The notes under the pieces were generated by a model. That model was not told the origin of the DNA and did no database searches. It saw nothing but the letters and a program-made list of their open reading frames with translations. Source: a virus. Taken from it: a DNA stretch of 27,702 nucleotides. The stretch covers positions 1-27,702 of the IMG/VR virus record IMGVR_UViG_3300030328_001455. The stretch is one strand, 5' to 3'. The position numbers were made by a program, and so were the translations under genes. Within the stretch, counting starts at the first letter, position 1. The number at the start of each line of letters is the position of its first letter. Positions 15,538-23,023 of the stretch are shown here, one piece after another.

Positions 15538-16419
15538 CTACTCGTCTATCTCAACAACATTGGCAACAATCTCAGACTCGTCATCGGATAGCTCCTCAGG
15601 TCTTCGATGTTCTTCCCACTTGCTCATTGTGATAGAGTTCATAGACTCAACCCACTCGACAAAGTTATTTAGCACCTCTTGATCGTCAGTGGTGATCTCT
15701 ACTACTTCCCCCAACTTAGGTGTAATCACAGCATAAGTTGCCCCACTAGGAATACTCTTTACTTCTGACGATAGGTGGAGAAGGTGTTGAATAGGAAGCC
15801 GATTTTTCCTCTGAATTTGACTAAACATATCAGTCATAGCTTTGAAGCTATCACGATTTTTAATCCTCATAAGGAAAGGGAACTCTTTAACCACTACTGT
15901 TTTACCATTGGCATCCTTCGGCTTGCCGAGAGTACACAGACCAAAGATAACCTTGAACCTATCAGTGGCTCTCATAAGGTCTTGTGTTTCTTGTGGCAAC
16001 GAACTGAAGTCCTTAACGTACCCTGAAGGTCTACCACAGTTGAACCCACCGTAGTTATCCTTCAAGTCGCCATTAAGAGACGTTGCCATTACAGTACGCA
16101 ACATCCGTCCTTCACCACCATCAGGTCTTTGGTAGCTCTTATCGTAACGCTGAAACTGAAAGCGTTGCATAAAAGGACGTATCGTTATTTTGTCACTGTA
16201 ATAGATGGTATCATCAGGGAAAGTGACAGAGTAAGCTCCTGCCTTAACGATAGCAACTTCCATTTCCTCGCCACCGACAGTCTTTGTACCCATCACGTTC
16301 TGATGTACCTGTTTAATTTCTGCTAAAGCTGAAGTGCTCTTCGCAGGTAGATTTGACATCCCCATTAGTTCTGCAAGATCTGCAGGGGATTTTCCTATAA
16401 CTGCTAAACTATTATCCAC
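15538..16419 (-). CDS. Probable single-stranded DNA-binding protein
   Basis: A 293-residue protein with a beta-rich central part (about 55-240; ITIRPFMQRFQFQRYDKSYQ, VVVKEFPFLMRIKNRDSF, ATYAVITPKLGEVVEIT) and an acidic C-terminal tail of about 25 residues (EELSDDESEIVANVVEIDE). A beta-barrel-like body plus an acidic tail, placed between the polymerase and an exonuclease, is what phage single-strand binding proteins look like, but I see no diagnostic motif, so the function is inferred. The start is GTG at 16419, supported by AGGAG nine bases upstream; the first in-frame ATG (16365) has no such site. It is the first gene after the promoter at 16450-16478. Confidence 0.62.
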   Translation of the reverse strand: MDNSLAVIGKSPADLAELMGMSNLPAKSTSALAEIKQVHQNVMGTKTVGGEEMEVAIVKAGAYSVTFPDDTIYYSDKITIRPFMQRFQFQRYDKSYQRPDGGEGRMLRTVMATSLNGDLKDNYGGFNCGRPSGYVKDFSSLPQETQDLMRATDRFKVIFGLCTLGKPKDANGKTVVVKEFPFLMRIKNRDSFKAMTDMFSQIQRKNRLPIQHLLHLSSEVKSIPSGATYAVITPKLGEVVEITTDDQEVLNNFVEWVESMNSITMSKWEEHRRPEELSDDESEIVANVVEIDE

Positions 16420-16428
16420 TTTTATTTA

Positions 16429-16433
16429 CTCCT
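16429..16433 (-). promoter_or_regulatory. Ribosome-binding site deciding a GTG start
   Basis: AGGAG on the - strand, nine bases before the GTG at 16419. It sets the start of the probable single-strand binding protein 18 codons ahead of the first in-frame ATG. Confidence 0.72.
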
Positions 16434-16449
16434 ATTGTTTAGATTTCGA

Positions 16450-16478
16450 ATTATATCAGGCGACATCTTTAACGTCAA
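16450..16478 (-). promoter_or_regulatory. Consensus extended -10 sigma-70 promoter inside the end of the polymerase gene
   Basis: On the - strand, TTGACG, a spacer of exactly 17 bases and TATAAT. The TGA before TATAAT supplies the TGn of an extended -10 and is also the stop codon of the polymerase gene. Initiation would fall near 16443, leaving a leader of about 24 bases with an AGGAG site before the GTG at 16419. It is the best-matching promoter I found in the window. Confidence 0.82.
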
Positions 16479-18510
16479 GCCAATTATCACCTATTTTTGA
16501 TTCCAATAGCATTGGCACGTTAACTTCTACATCGTAATGCTGTTCTATTATACGATCTAGGTCTTTGTTAACGCTTTTCAGTATAGATAGTACACTGCTA
16601 ACCTCTGCAGGGTGTACGTCCAATACCACAGAATCGTGTACTGTATTTACTAGTAAACTATGTAGTCTATGAGACTCAAGACGTTTCTCAATCTCCAACA
16701 ACACAATCGGAACTATATCACCTGTAGCAAAACCTTGAACAGGATAGTTCTTTATCATGGTAAAGTGGGTTGGAGTACCACTCTTCCTTCTCTCCACATC
16801 AGGAAAAGCGTACTGCCTACCTGATGGTATCTTTATTCGTCCTAGATTAATAGCCTCGTCACCTAGTTTCTTATGCCACTTTGCTATGCCTTTATACTTA
16901 TCTAAGAAATGAGTGTAATACTCAGCCTCAGCTTTCGTTCTACCGTACCCTGTAGCTCCGTAGAGAGGTGCAAAGGTGTGTGCCTTAGCTTCTTGTCTCG
17001 ATGTAGGTTGACCTGCCTCAGAGATGATCTGTGCAGTGTACGAGTGAACATCAAATCCTGTAGACACCTCTTCCATTGCAACTTTATCCTGCGACAAAAG
17101 TGCGGCAACCCTAAATTCTAACTGTGCAAAGTCAGCCTCAAGTATCTTTCCGTTCTTCCAACGAGATACAAACACCTTCTTAACAGGAAACGTACCACCT
17201 CTAGGCATATTTTGCATGTTAGGGTTACGTCCACTGAACCTGCCTGTGGCTGTAACATGCTGAGTTAGGGTCACATGAAGGAAGCCATCATCCTTAGTAT
17301 AATGATCTATGCCATCAACAAAGGCTGAAAGGTAACTAGATACGGCACTTTGCCTTTTTAGGTCTGTCAGGAAGGTTTCAGCCGTAGTCATGCCTTTATT
17401 CTTGGCTATGTTAATGAGATTTTCCAAGTTTCCCTTGCTTGTGGAGAACCCATTGGCACTAACCCACTCCTTAGAAGGGGGAAAGAACCCAAGACCTGCC
17501 ATATGACGTAGTTTTGTCAGCCTGTAACCCCTTGTATCACACTCAGGACACCTAGAAGGTTTGGCAAAAGGGTTTCCATCCTTCTTAGTCTTGTATACTT
17601 TACCACTTCCGTGACATTTAGTACACACACTAGCCTTAGTCTTGACCATCATACCACTATTGTCCTTGACAGCCTGTTTAAACTCATCCTTTCCGTCTAC
17701 ATAGTCAAAGGCAACTGCCCATTTCTTCTTGTCACACAGTATCCTAGAGTAAATAACTTGGCTGACCTGCTCAGGAGAGTTGAGATTTATAGGTGTATCC
17801 CCCATCAACTCTTTAACTTGCTCCTGTAATCGCTTTTCTATACCTATTAACTCCTGTTCAAAGTCCAAACGCACATCTTGTAAGGCTCTTCTGTCTATTT
17901 TAAAGCCATTCATATACATTTTGGTCAAAGATTTGCACACTTCGTTGGTAATATCACGCACATTTATCAAAGATTTAGCCTCAGGCTTGTCATATTCTTC
18001 CATAAGTCTCCAATAAAGTCCCTTAGTCACTATTAAATCCTGATGTAAATACTTTGAAAGCTCGTCAAGAGGTATTTCATCTGTCTTAAACCCTCTGCTA
18101 AAGTAATCCTTTAAGGTATCAGACTTCTTCATGTCAAGATCGTAACGTATTGCACAGTTTTCCAGGCTAACAGATTGCTTTTGTCCTCGCTGAAGTATAT
18201 ATTCTCCTAGCATAGTGTCAAATATCTGACCTTGATACTTAAACCCACATGCCCACAACCACTGTAAATCGTATTGCAAGTTGTGACCAATGAGTAGTGT
18301 AGTGTTGTCAAGAACTCTTTGTAGCCTCTCTTTACTATCATCATCTGTTATTTTCTTCTCTTTGTGATCGAACACAAATATCTCACTATCGTACTCCAAC
18401 CAATCAAGAACACCAACGAGTGTCAAAGAATTGTCAGGCTCGAATGGGTCAAGGTGTAACTTGCCATCCCTCTTAGTTGTCGTGTTCTCTACATCAAGTA
18501 TTATCTTCAT
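16456..18510 (-). CDS. Family A DNA polymerase with partial DnaJ-type zinc finger insertion
   Basis: A 684-residue replicative polymerase. The 3'-5' proofreading domain (about 1-190) has D6-x-E8, the N77/D81 motif (IGHNLQYDLQWL) and Y154/D158. The polymerase domain (about 400-684) has motif A with D460 (LEADFAQLEFRVAA), motif B R505, K509, F513, Y517-G518, and motif C H625-D626 (VNTVHDSVVL). Phenylalanine 513 occupies the position of E. coli Pol I residue 762. Between the domains, C296-T-K-C299-HGSG and C321-P-E-C324-DTRG form half of a DnaJ zinc finger (two of the usual four repeats). There is no 5'-3' exonuclease domain. A partial DnaJ domain at this place is the reported hallmark of phage HMO-2011. 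It starts in an ATGA overlap with the helicase gene. Confidence 0.96.
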   Translation of the reverse strand: MKIILDVENTTTKRDGKLHLDPFEPDNSLTLVGVLDWLEYDSEIFVFDHKEKKITDDDSKERLQRVLDNTTLLIGHNLQYDLQWLWACGFKYQGQIFDTMLGEYILQRGQKQSVSLENCAIRYDLDMKKSDTLKDYFSRGFKTDEIPLDELSKYLHQDLIVTKGLYWRLMEEYDKPEAKSLINVRDITNEVCKSLTKMYMNGFKIDRRALQDVRLDFEQELIGIEKRLQEQVKELMGDTPINLNSPEQVSQVIYSRILCDKKKWAVAFDYVDGKDEFKQAVKDNSGMMVKTKASVCTKCHGSGKVYKTKKDGNPFAKPSRCPECDTRGYRLTKLRHMAGLGFFPPSKEWVSANGFSTSKGNLENLINIAKNKGMTTAETFLTDLKRQSAVSSYLSAFVDGIDHYTKDDGFLHVTLTQHVTATGRFSGRNPNMQNMPRGGTFPVKKVFVSRWKNGKILEADFAQLEFRVAALLSQDKVAMEEVSTGFDVHSYTAQIISEAGQPTSRQEAKAHTFAPLYGATGYGRTKAEAEYYTHFLDKYKGIAKWHKKLGDEAINLGRIKIPSGRQYAFPDVERRKSGTPTHFTMIKNYPVQGFATGDIVPIVLLEIEKRLESHRLHSLLVNTVHDSVVLDVHPAEVSSVLSILKSVNKDLDRIIEQHYDVEVNVPMLLESKIGDNWLDVKDVA

Positions 18511-19730
18511 GCTGTATACCTTCCTGTTTCTACATCTAGCTCAACATGAACTGTTCCATGCCAACCTGTTAATTTATTCTTAGCTAACCTAATGTGTCTC
18601 TGTGGGTCATTGCTATCCTGCCCCTCTATCTCAGGGTTTTTACTGAGTAATAACATCAAATCTGCTTCTGCCGCTTTTCCTGTCTTACTGCCCTCAAGCA
18701 TAGATTGGTTAACATTTATCTTTCCTTCTGCTTCTGCTGATAGCTGAGACATCCAAAGTATAACACAGTTGTACTTCTTTGCAATGTTTCTTGCGTGAAT
18801 TGCCGCCTCTTTCAGGTAAATGTCTGATCTATCCGAACCTGCCGTAGCGAACTTGTCTCCCATGTCTAACACGATAATGTCAGGCTTAACACTCTTAGCT
18901 AACTGCTCAACATAATCCATCCTCTTATCCGTAGAATCTTTGATAGACAGTAGTTGTCTCACAGGCTCATACCTTTCAAGAGCTATCTTTCTTTTTTCTA
19001 ACACCTGATCGCTAGACATGTTTGCCTTACAGTAGAGATACCTCAAGCCAACCCTCTTGTAGGCTTCTTCGTTACACAGGACTATACACTTAGCACCCTG
19101 ATCTATGAAGCCACCTTCTGAAGCTATAATACTAGCATGGAAGGAAGTCTTACCTGTATTAGGTCTAGCTCCCACTATAACAAAGTGTCCACCACTCAAC
19201 CCCTCAACTCGTCTAGCAAGGGAAGGTATGTTAAACTTCCATTGGTACTTAACATTCAGGTGGTCAACCAACGTATCAAAACTAATGTCGTCACCTTCAA
19301 AGCGAAAGCTAGGAGTGAAGTCATCTTGGTAGTTGTCAAGTATATTCCTCAACGGCTCAAGATTACTCTTAGTACCATTCACATAGTCAAAGCCAAGATT
19401 AGCTATGTCCTCTCCAACCATTTGTTGAAACAATTTTGATAACACTTCCTTAGCTATCTCATTGTCCATTGGCTCTTCTCGTGAGAGCTTAGTAAATAAA
19501 ACCTCGTAGGAAGTCTTATTTGCTGACGTAAGAGTGTTGTTACCTGAAAAGAATAAGGCTTGAAGCTCCGTCAGAGTTAAATCCCTTTCGTGTTTACTCA
19601 TAGCCTCGTCAAGCGTACCCTTTATCTTTCTAATGTCCTTACTAAAAAGTCTATCAGGACACTTACTACCCTTATGCTCATCATAAAAATCTTTCTGCAT
19701 GAGACTTCTAATCAATGCAAGTTCAATCAT
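18507..19730 (-). CDS. DnaB-type replicative helicase
   Basis: A 407-residue helicase with a helical N-terminal region (about 1-140) and a RecA-like ATPase core. Walker A is GARPNTGKT at 187-195, Walker B is IIVLD at 285-289, and WMSQLSAEAEG (326-336) corresponds to the DnaB motif 3 glutamine region. The closing LAKNKLTGWHGTVHVELD segment matches the C-terminal DNA-contacting strand pair of the family. It should unwind DNA ahead of the polymerase as a hexameric ring. Primase activity is on a separate gene here, unlike T7 gp4. GGAG lies seven bases before the ATG. Its ends overlap the nuclease gene upstream (8 bases) and the polymerase gene downstream (ATGA). Confidence 0.92.
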   Translation of the reverse strand: MIELALIRSLMQKDFYDEHKGSKCPDRLFSKDIRKIKGTLDEAMSKHERDLTLTELQALFFSGNNTLTSANKTSYEVLFTKLSREEPMDNEIAKEVLSKLFQQMVGEDIANLGFDYVNGTKSNLEPLRNILDNYQDDFTPSFRFEGDDISFDTLVDHLNVKYQWKFNIPSLARRVEGLSGGHFVIVGARPNTGKTSFHASIIASEGGFIDQGAKCIVLCNEEAYKRVGLRYLYCKANMSSDQVLEKRKIALERYEPVRQLLSIKDSTDKRMDYVEQLAKSVKPDIIVLDMGDKFATAGSDRSDIYLKEAAIHARNIAKKYNCVILWMSQLSAEAEGKINVNQSMLEGSKTGKAAEADLMLLLSKNPEIEGQDSNDPQRHIRLAKNKLTGWHGTVHVELDVETGRYTA

Positions 19731-20280
19731 TTAACATCTCCAATAATTTATCTAATGTATCTTTAGTTAAGTCTTTTACATAAAACCACTCATTACTTCT
19801 CTTTTCACATATACCTTCTACAATCTTGTGCATCTTTCTTTCTGCTACGTTCCTATCTGATACAGCTATGTAGGTCAACAGAGTGTAGTCTCTGTATGGA
19901 CTGCTTGTCTGATAACCGTTACATCTATCTTTAGAATCTACAGCCTTACCTACCTTATACCAATCCTTCCAAGCAGGGTTCTGCACAACGTAGACTTCCC
20001 CTTCGGTAGACTTGCTATAATTCTCCAACGAAGAAAAAGCCGCATCATTAAAAGTTTTGTACTTACCAGGCTTATACAAAGGGTGCTTCCTTGATATATA
20101 CTTACCATCTACATACATTTGTTTTGCGTTCTCTATTGGGTAATGAAAAGGGTTGTACTTATAGTTCTTCCTATCATTCAGAACCTTCTCACAAGATTTA
20201 CATATGTTACGGTTGTACTGCCCCAAAGTACAATTCTCAAGTTTGACTAACTCAGTAGAGCATCTAGTACAATTTGCCAT
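19723..20280 (-). CDS. Zinc-finger GIY-YIG-type (T5orf172-like) nuclease
   Basis: A 185-residue protein. The N-terminus has a zinc-ribbon-like set C4, C7, C27 and C30. The C-terminal half (about 93-170) is a T5orf172/GIY-YIG-type domain: GEVYVVQ at 94-100, WYKVGKA at 107-113, R119, the AERKMH helix at 146-151 and NEWFYV with E164 as the likely metal-binding glutamate. It sits between primase and helicase and overlaps both (17 and 8 bases). It could be a free-standing homing-type nuclease or a domesticated nuclease working in replication; the coupled reading frames and the strong AAGGAGG site argue for stable residence. Its substrate is unknown. Confidence 0.8.
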   Translation of the reverse strand: MANCTRCSTELVKLENCTLGQYNRNICKSCEKVLNDRKNYKYNPFHYPIENAKQMYVDGKYISRKHPLYKPGKYKTFNDAAFSSLENYSKSTEGEVYVVQNPAWKDWYKVGKAVDSKDRCNGYQTSSPYRDYTLLTYIAVSDRNVAERKMHKIVEGICEKRSNEWFYVKDLTKDTLDKLLEMLND

Positions 20281-21061
20281 CTATAACCTCCTTTATTTTA
20301 TCAAAATCCTTCTCTCGTCTATACTTCAAATCATCTTCAATGTGTAATGCAATCACCTCAGATGGTTCACAATAACTCTTCAACTCTTTAGTGTACTCAA
20401 TAGTTTTACCAAGAGCATCAGGGTCAAGAGCTACAACAACTGTATCAAAAGTATCCAAATACTCTTTGTGTTCTCTCAGTAAGCTAGTTCCTAACAAAGC
20501 TACTCCAGTTACTCCTGCTAATGTTTCCCCAACCACAGTAGCTGATATAACATCTTCCACAACTACGGCTATGCTCTCACTAGGGTTGATGCAGTAGGAA
20601 TAATACTTAGCCTTGCCACCATACTTATACCACTTGGGTTGGGCATTATATAAGGCTCTCCCTATCGCATCTACAATCCTTCCGTTTTGATAGATAGGAA
20701 ATACTGCTCTATTACTTTTACAATCGTACAATAACTCTACCCTCAAATCCCATCTTCTCCTAAACCTCTGAACATAAGAGTTGTTACCATCAGTTATATA
20801 CTCAGGCATCTCAAACTTTCTATCTTTCTCCACTTCGTCTAATCCTTGTATCTTATTCTTTATAGTCTCAACAAGCATTGGAGTCATTGTTGCTCCTTTA
20901 ACGTCACAACTATTCCTGTAGCAGTTGTAGAGTATTAGTCCTTCCTTGTTCGTGGCTGAGAACTTCTTAACTCCGTTGCATACAGGACAATCTATCGTAA
21001 TAGACTCGCCCTCTTTTATGTCAAGACCCTCTATGAACTCTCTTGATGGCTTATGAACCAT
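20264..21061 (-). CDS. DNA primase (zinc-binding plus TOPRIM domains)
   Basis: A 265-residue primase that makes RNA primers for lagging-strand synthesis. An N-terminal zinc site is formed by C25, C28, C47 and C52 (CPVCNG, then YNCYRNSC). The catalytic TOPRIM domain shows E169 (VVVEDVISATVVGE) and D213-x-D215 (VVVALDPDALGK), with a further acidic pair D243/D244. It resembles the primase half of T7-like gp4 proteins in size but has no helicase domain; the helicase is encoded two genes downstream. The ATG has GAGGAG eight bases upstream, and the 5' end overlaps the integrase stop by 11 bases. It lies in the same leftward operon as helicase and polymerase. Confidence 0.92.
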   Translation of the reverse strand: MVHKPSREFIEGLDIKEGESITIDCPVCNGVKKFSATNKEGLILYNCYRNSCDVKGATMTPMLVETIKNKIQGLDEVEKDRKFEMPEYITDGNNSYVQRFRRRWDLRVELLYDCKSNRAVFPIYQNGRIVDAIGRALYNAQPKWYKYGGKAKYYSYCINPSESIAVVVEDVISATVVGETLAGVTGVALLGTSLLREHKEYLDTFDTVVVALDPDALGKTIEYTKELKSYCEPSEVIALHIEDDLKYRREKDFDKIKEVIDGKLY

Positions 21062-22004
21062 TCTGATTCTCCTCTCTCCTTGTTAAAGCATTTGCCGCCG
21101 ATTTGTATGTGTGCCGAATATAGGGTCGCATTGAGTTAGGACTGTTGTGTCCTGATACTGCCATAATCTGAGTAGTGTCTACTCCTGCTTCAACCATCTC
21201 AGTTATAGCCGTTCTCCTCATGTCCATAGCCGTTAATTCTTTCGGCAATCCTGCCTCTTGCTTCACCTTGTTAACCATCTTACTAATGTCCGTATCCGTA
21301 TACATTCTGTAAGAGCCACTTCTAGGGTAGGGGTGAGGTGCTACATACTCTTGAAAACCAAAGTCTTTGTACTGCCTCTCCAACATTCTGTATAGGTGTA
21401 TGTGGATAGGTAGGTGTACCTCTGCTCTCTTCTTGGACTGCTCAAGGTCTAGCCTGTGTTCCTCAAAATTAATGTTATCCCACTTGAGTGAACGCATATC
21501 GCCAATCCTCTGAGCAAAAGAGTATGCCATTTGAACTATAAGACCTATGCTTCTCCACTCATACTTAGTGTATGCCGTATCTGTAAAAAGCCTCACCTGA
21601 TCTACTGTCCACATTACTTTTCTTGGCTTCTCTTTCATCTTCTTCACACCTCGCATAGGGTTACGAAATATTAGTTCCAACTCCTCTGCCATATTAAACA
21701 GAACAGACGTAACAGTTGTTGTTAGGTTAGCCGTTCTAACTCCCCTCTTAACCCATTGTTGGTAGGCAACCTTACAATCAGAAACGCTTATCTTATCTAG
21801 CCTAGTTGTACCTAGCTTCCTAGAGTACGTTACAGTAGTGTTTACTGCTCTGTTAATACAATACTCGTAGTCCTTTTGTGTTCTACTCCTAAGAGCTAAG
21901 AACTGTGGACTTTTAAGGTAATACTTAACTAGATCATTCAAAGTCTTAGGCATTACCTCAGAGCCTGTGTCTTTCTTCTCCATAGTATGTATGATATCAA
22001 ACAA
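21051..22004 (-). CDS. int: Tyrosine recombinase (integrase)
   Basis: A 317-residue site-specific recombinase. It has an N-terminal SAM-like core-binding region (about 20-120; YYLKSPQFLALRSRTQKDYE) and a catalytic domain with R166 (AQRIGDMRSLKW), K191 or K192, R263 in MDMRRTAITEM, H286 (SGHNSPNS) and the nucleophile Y295 nine residues later. The histidine usual in the HxxR motif is Met260 here, a noncanonical substitution. It would join phage and host attachment sites, implying potential lysogeny, or it may resolve genome multimers. The start is TTG at 22004, decided by AGGAG seven bases upstream; internal ATGs at 21983 and 21953 lack such a site. It lies inside the replication operon with no adjacent noncoding gap. 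Confidence 0.92.
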   Translation of the reverse strand: MFDIIHTMEKKDTGSEVMPKTLNDLVKYYLKSPQFLALRSRTQKDYEYCINRAVNTTVTYSRKLGTTRLDKISVSDCKVAYQQWVKRGVRTANLTTTVTSVLFNMAEELELIFRNPMRGVKKMKEKPRKVMWTVDQVRLFTDTAYTKYEWRSIGLIVQMAYSFAQRIGDMRSLKWDNINFEEHRLDLEQSKKRAEVHLPIHIHLYRMLERQYKDFGFQEYVAPHPYPRSGSYRMYTDTDISKMVNKVKQEAGLPKELTAMDMRRTAITEMVEAGVDTTQIMAVSGHNSPNSMRPYIRHTYKSAANALTRREENQNGS

Positions 22005-22177
22005 TGTTTCTCTCCTAATAATTTATCAAGTAGCCATGCTAAGTTTGGTTTACCATTCTCTTTCCACTCATAGTTACGAGCCGAAAAAGACTGATGTATA
22101 CTTCCCCCCAACAAGAAATTAAGTATCTTACTAAAGGGAAGGATAGCTCTTATTATGTGTACTCGTCTAACCCTCAT
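21953..22177 (-). CDS. Small phage protein with GG....S.R motif (74 aa)
   Basis: A 74-residue basic protein: MRVRRVHIIRAILPFSKILN, then LLGGSIHQSFSARNYEW, AWLLDKLL and a closing HCLISYILW. The pattern of a hydrophobic helix, GG....S.S(A)R, a variable loop, W..L.D..L and a late HC is one I recognise from small uncharacterised proteins of many phages. No function is known. I chose ATG 22177 rather than a TTG eight codons upstream, because the ATG has a GGA-type site and overlaps the stop of the preceding microgene. The 3' end overlaps the integrase start by 52 bases in another frame. Confidence 0.6.
   Translation of the reverse strand: MRVRRVHIIRAILPFSKILNFLLGGSIHQSFSARNYEWKENGKPNLAWLLDKLLGEKHCLISYILWRRKTQALR
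22012..22016 (-). promoter_or_regulatory. Ribosome-binding site deciding the integrase TTG start
   Basis: AGGAG on the - strand, seven bases before TTG at 22004. The pairing of a strong site with a weak start codon may keep integrase yield low; that consequence is inference. Confidence 0.68.
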
Positions 22178-22244
22178 CAAAGGTGTTCCACATATAAACA
22201 ACTATACCACAGTATACTAAAAGGAATATTGTATATCCTATCAT
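22167..22244 (-). CDS. 25-residue transmembrane microprotein
   Basis: A 25-residue peptide, MIGYTIFLLVYCGIVVYMWN followed by TFDEG: one hydrophobic helix and a short acidic tail. It begins in a TAATG overlap with the preceding gene, has AAGGAG about nine bases upstream, and its stop lies inside the start of the 74-residue gene. These junctions and the membrane-like sequence make it more than a chance frame. It could be a small holin-type or regulatory membrane peptide near the SleB hydrolase gene; that is inference. Confidence 0.6.
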   Translation of the reverse strand: MIGYTIFLLVYCGIVVYMWNTFDEG

Positions 22245-22477
22245 TACTTCATCTCCTTTGGCTTGGGTAAGGGTATCCTTACTGTTTTCTTTTGTCTCCA
22301 CATTACTGTTCTCTTGCCATTACCTTCAAAGGCTATGGCGAGGGCATCTTTACTTATAAATCCAGGCGATAGCTCCCAAACATACCCATTCTTTTTGTTC
22401 TCTCTCGCTTGGTTAATGAACTCTTTGTTATGCTCTACAAAAGCTAAAGCAAACATTCCTACAAACATATCTGTCAT
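22244..22477 (-). CDS. Unrecognised small protein (77 aa)
   Basis: A 77-residue protein with a hydrophobic N-terminal helix (MTDMFVGMFALAFVEHN), a charged middle and a basic, Pro-rich end (VRIPLPKPKEMK). FISKDALAIAFEGNGK and VMWRQKK suggest a small alpha/beta fold. No family is recognised. It overlaps the hydrolase gene by ATGA and the microprotein gene by TAATG, so it belongs to a tightly coupled series. Its place next to a cell-wall hydrolase makes a lysis role thinkable, but nothing in the sequence proves this. Confidence 0.62.
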   Translation of the reverse strand: MTDMFVGMFALAFVEHNKEFINQARENKKNGYVWELSPGFISKDALAIAFEGNGKRTVMWRQKKTVRIPLPKPKEMK

Positions 22478-22899
22478 TTCTTTCTCCTATAAAATATGTG
22501 ACTATCTATCCTCGTTACTCTTTCTTTTTGTCTTGCCCAAGAGGGTTTCACATAATACGCATGATACCATAAGCTCCCTTGAGTTACGTCCATTACTATC
22601 CTACCACTTACAACAATACTCGCATAATCTAAAGCCTTTCTCCAAGCCTTAGTGTCTCTATTTATATAATCGCTTTTGCCATCACAAATCCAGGAAAATT
22701 GGCATCGATGGAGTACCATCTTTCCATTCTTGTATCTCTGTCCTTGTTTAACTACTTCGCATACTGTGTTAGGAAAAGATGGACTTGCTACCCTGTTCAT
22801 CACCACTTGCCCTACTGCAATCTGTCCTAACATAGATTGATTGTTGGCTTCATGGTAAATATTAAATGCCATGCACATCAATGCTGTTTCTAATATCAT
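22474..22899 (-). CDS. SleB-type cell-wall hydrolase (Hydrolase_2 family)
   Basis: A 141-residue single-domain hydrolase of the SleB/CwlJ family, which cleaves peptidoglycan glycan strands and acts as phage endolysin or infection-stage wall enzyme. Family landmarks include MCMAFNIYHEA with the probable catalytic E17, GQIAVGQVVMNRV, FPNTVCEVV, the CQFSWICDG segment, GSLWYHAYYV and a terminal HIFYR. No signal peptide is present, so access to the wall would need a holin-type partner. It is encoded in the replication arm rather than with the virion genes, amid several microgenes with membrane-like sequences. GGGAAG lies upstream of the ATG. The 5' end overlaps the 49-residue gene by 38 bases. Confidence 0.92.
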   Translation of the reverse strand: MILETALMCMAFNIYHEANNQSMLGQIAVGQVVMNRVASPSFPNTVCEVVKQGQRYKNGKMVLHRCQFSWICDGKSDYINRDTKAWRKALDYASIVVSGRIVMDVTQGSLWYHAYYVKPSWARQKERVTRIDSHIFYRRKK

Positions 22900-23011
22900 G
22901 TACTTCCCTTATCTTTTGTATTAACTCAAAGTCTTCTTCTTTTGCGTTATCAAACTCTGCGTCAAGAATTGTATCAGATTCAATCAAATTTGTAAACTCA
23001 TCTTCGTCCAT
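22862..23011 (-). CDS. Acidic microprotein (49 aa)
   Basis: A 49-residue protein opening MDEDEFTNLIESDTILDAEF and containing KEEDFELIQKIREVHDIRN, strongly acidic and helical. A GGAGAGGATAG leader gives a strong ribosome-binding site before the ATG. The last 38 bases overlap the SleB-type hydrolase gene in another frame. No family is recognised. Its acidic character would allow a DNA-mimic or inhibitor role, but this is speculation from composition alone. Confidence 0.6.
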   Translation of the reverse strand: MDEDEFTNLIESDTILDAEFDNAKEEDFELIQKIREVHDIRNSIDVHGI

Positions 23012-23023
23012 CTATCCTCTCCT

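Noticed and set aside
20640-20655. TATAAT on the - strand inside the primase gene as a promoter
   Set aside because: The -35 position matches poorly (three of six) and there is no extended -10; such matches are expected by chance in AT-rich DNA.
22263-22652. Open frame of 129 codons on the + strand opposite the hydrolase
   Set aside because: It is antisense to the SleB-type gene and the coupled 77-residue gene, with no ribosome-binding site and Ser/Leu-rich composition typical of shadow frames.
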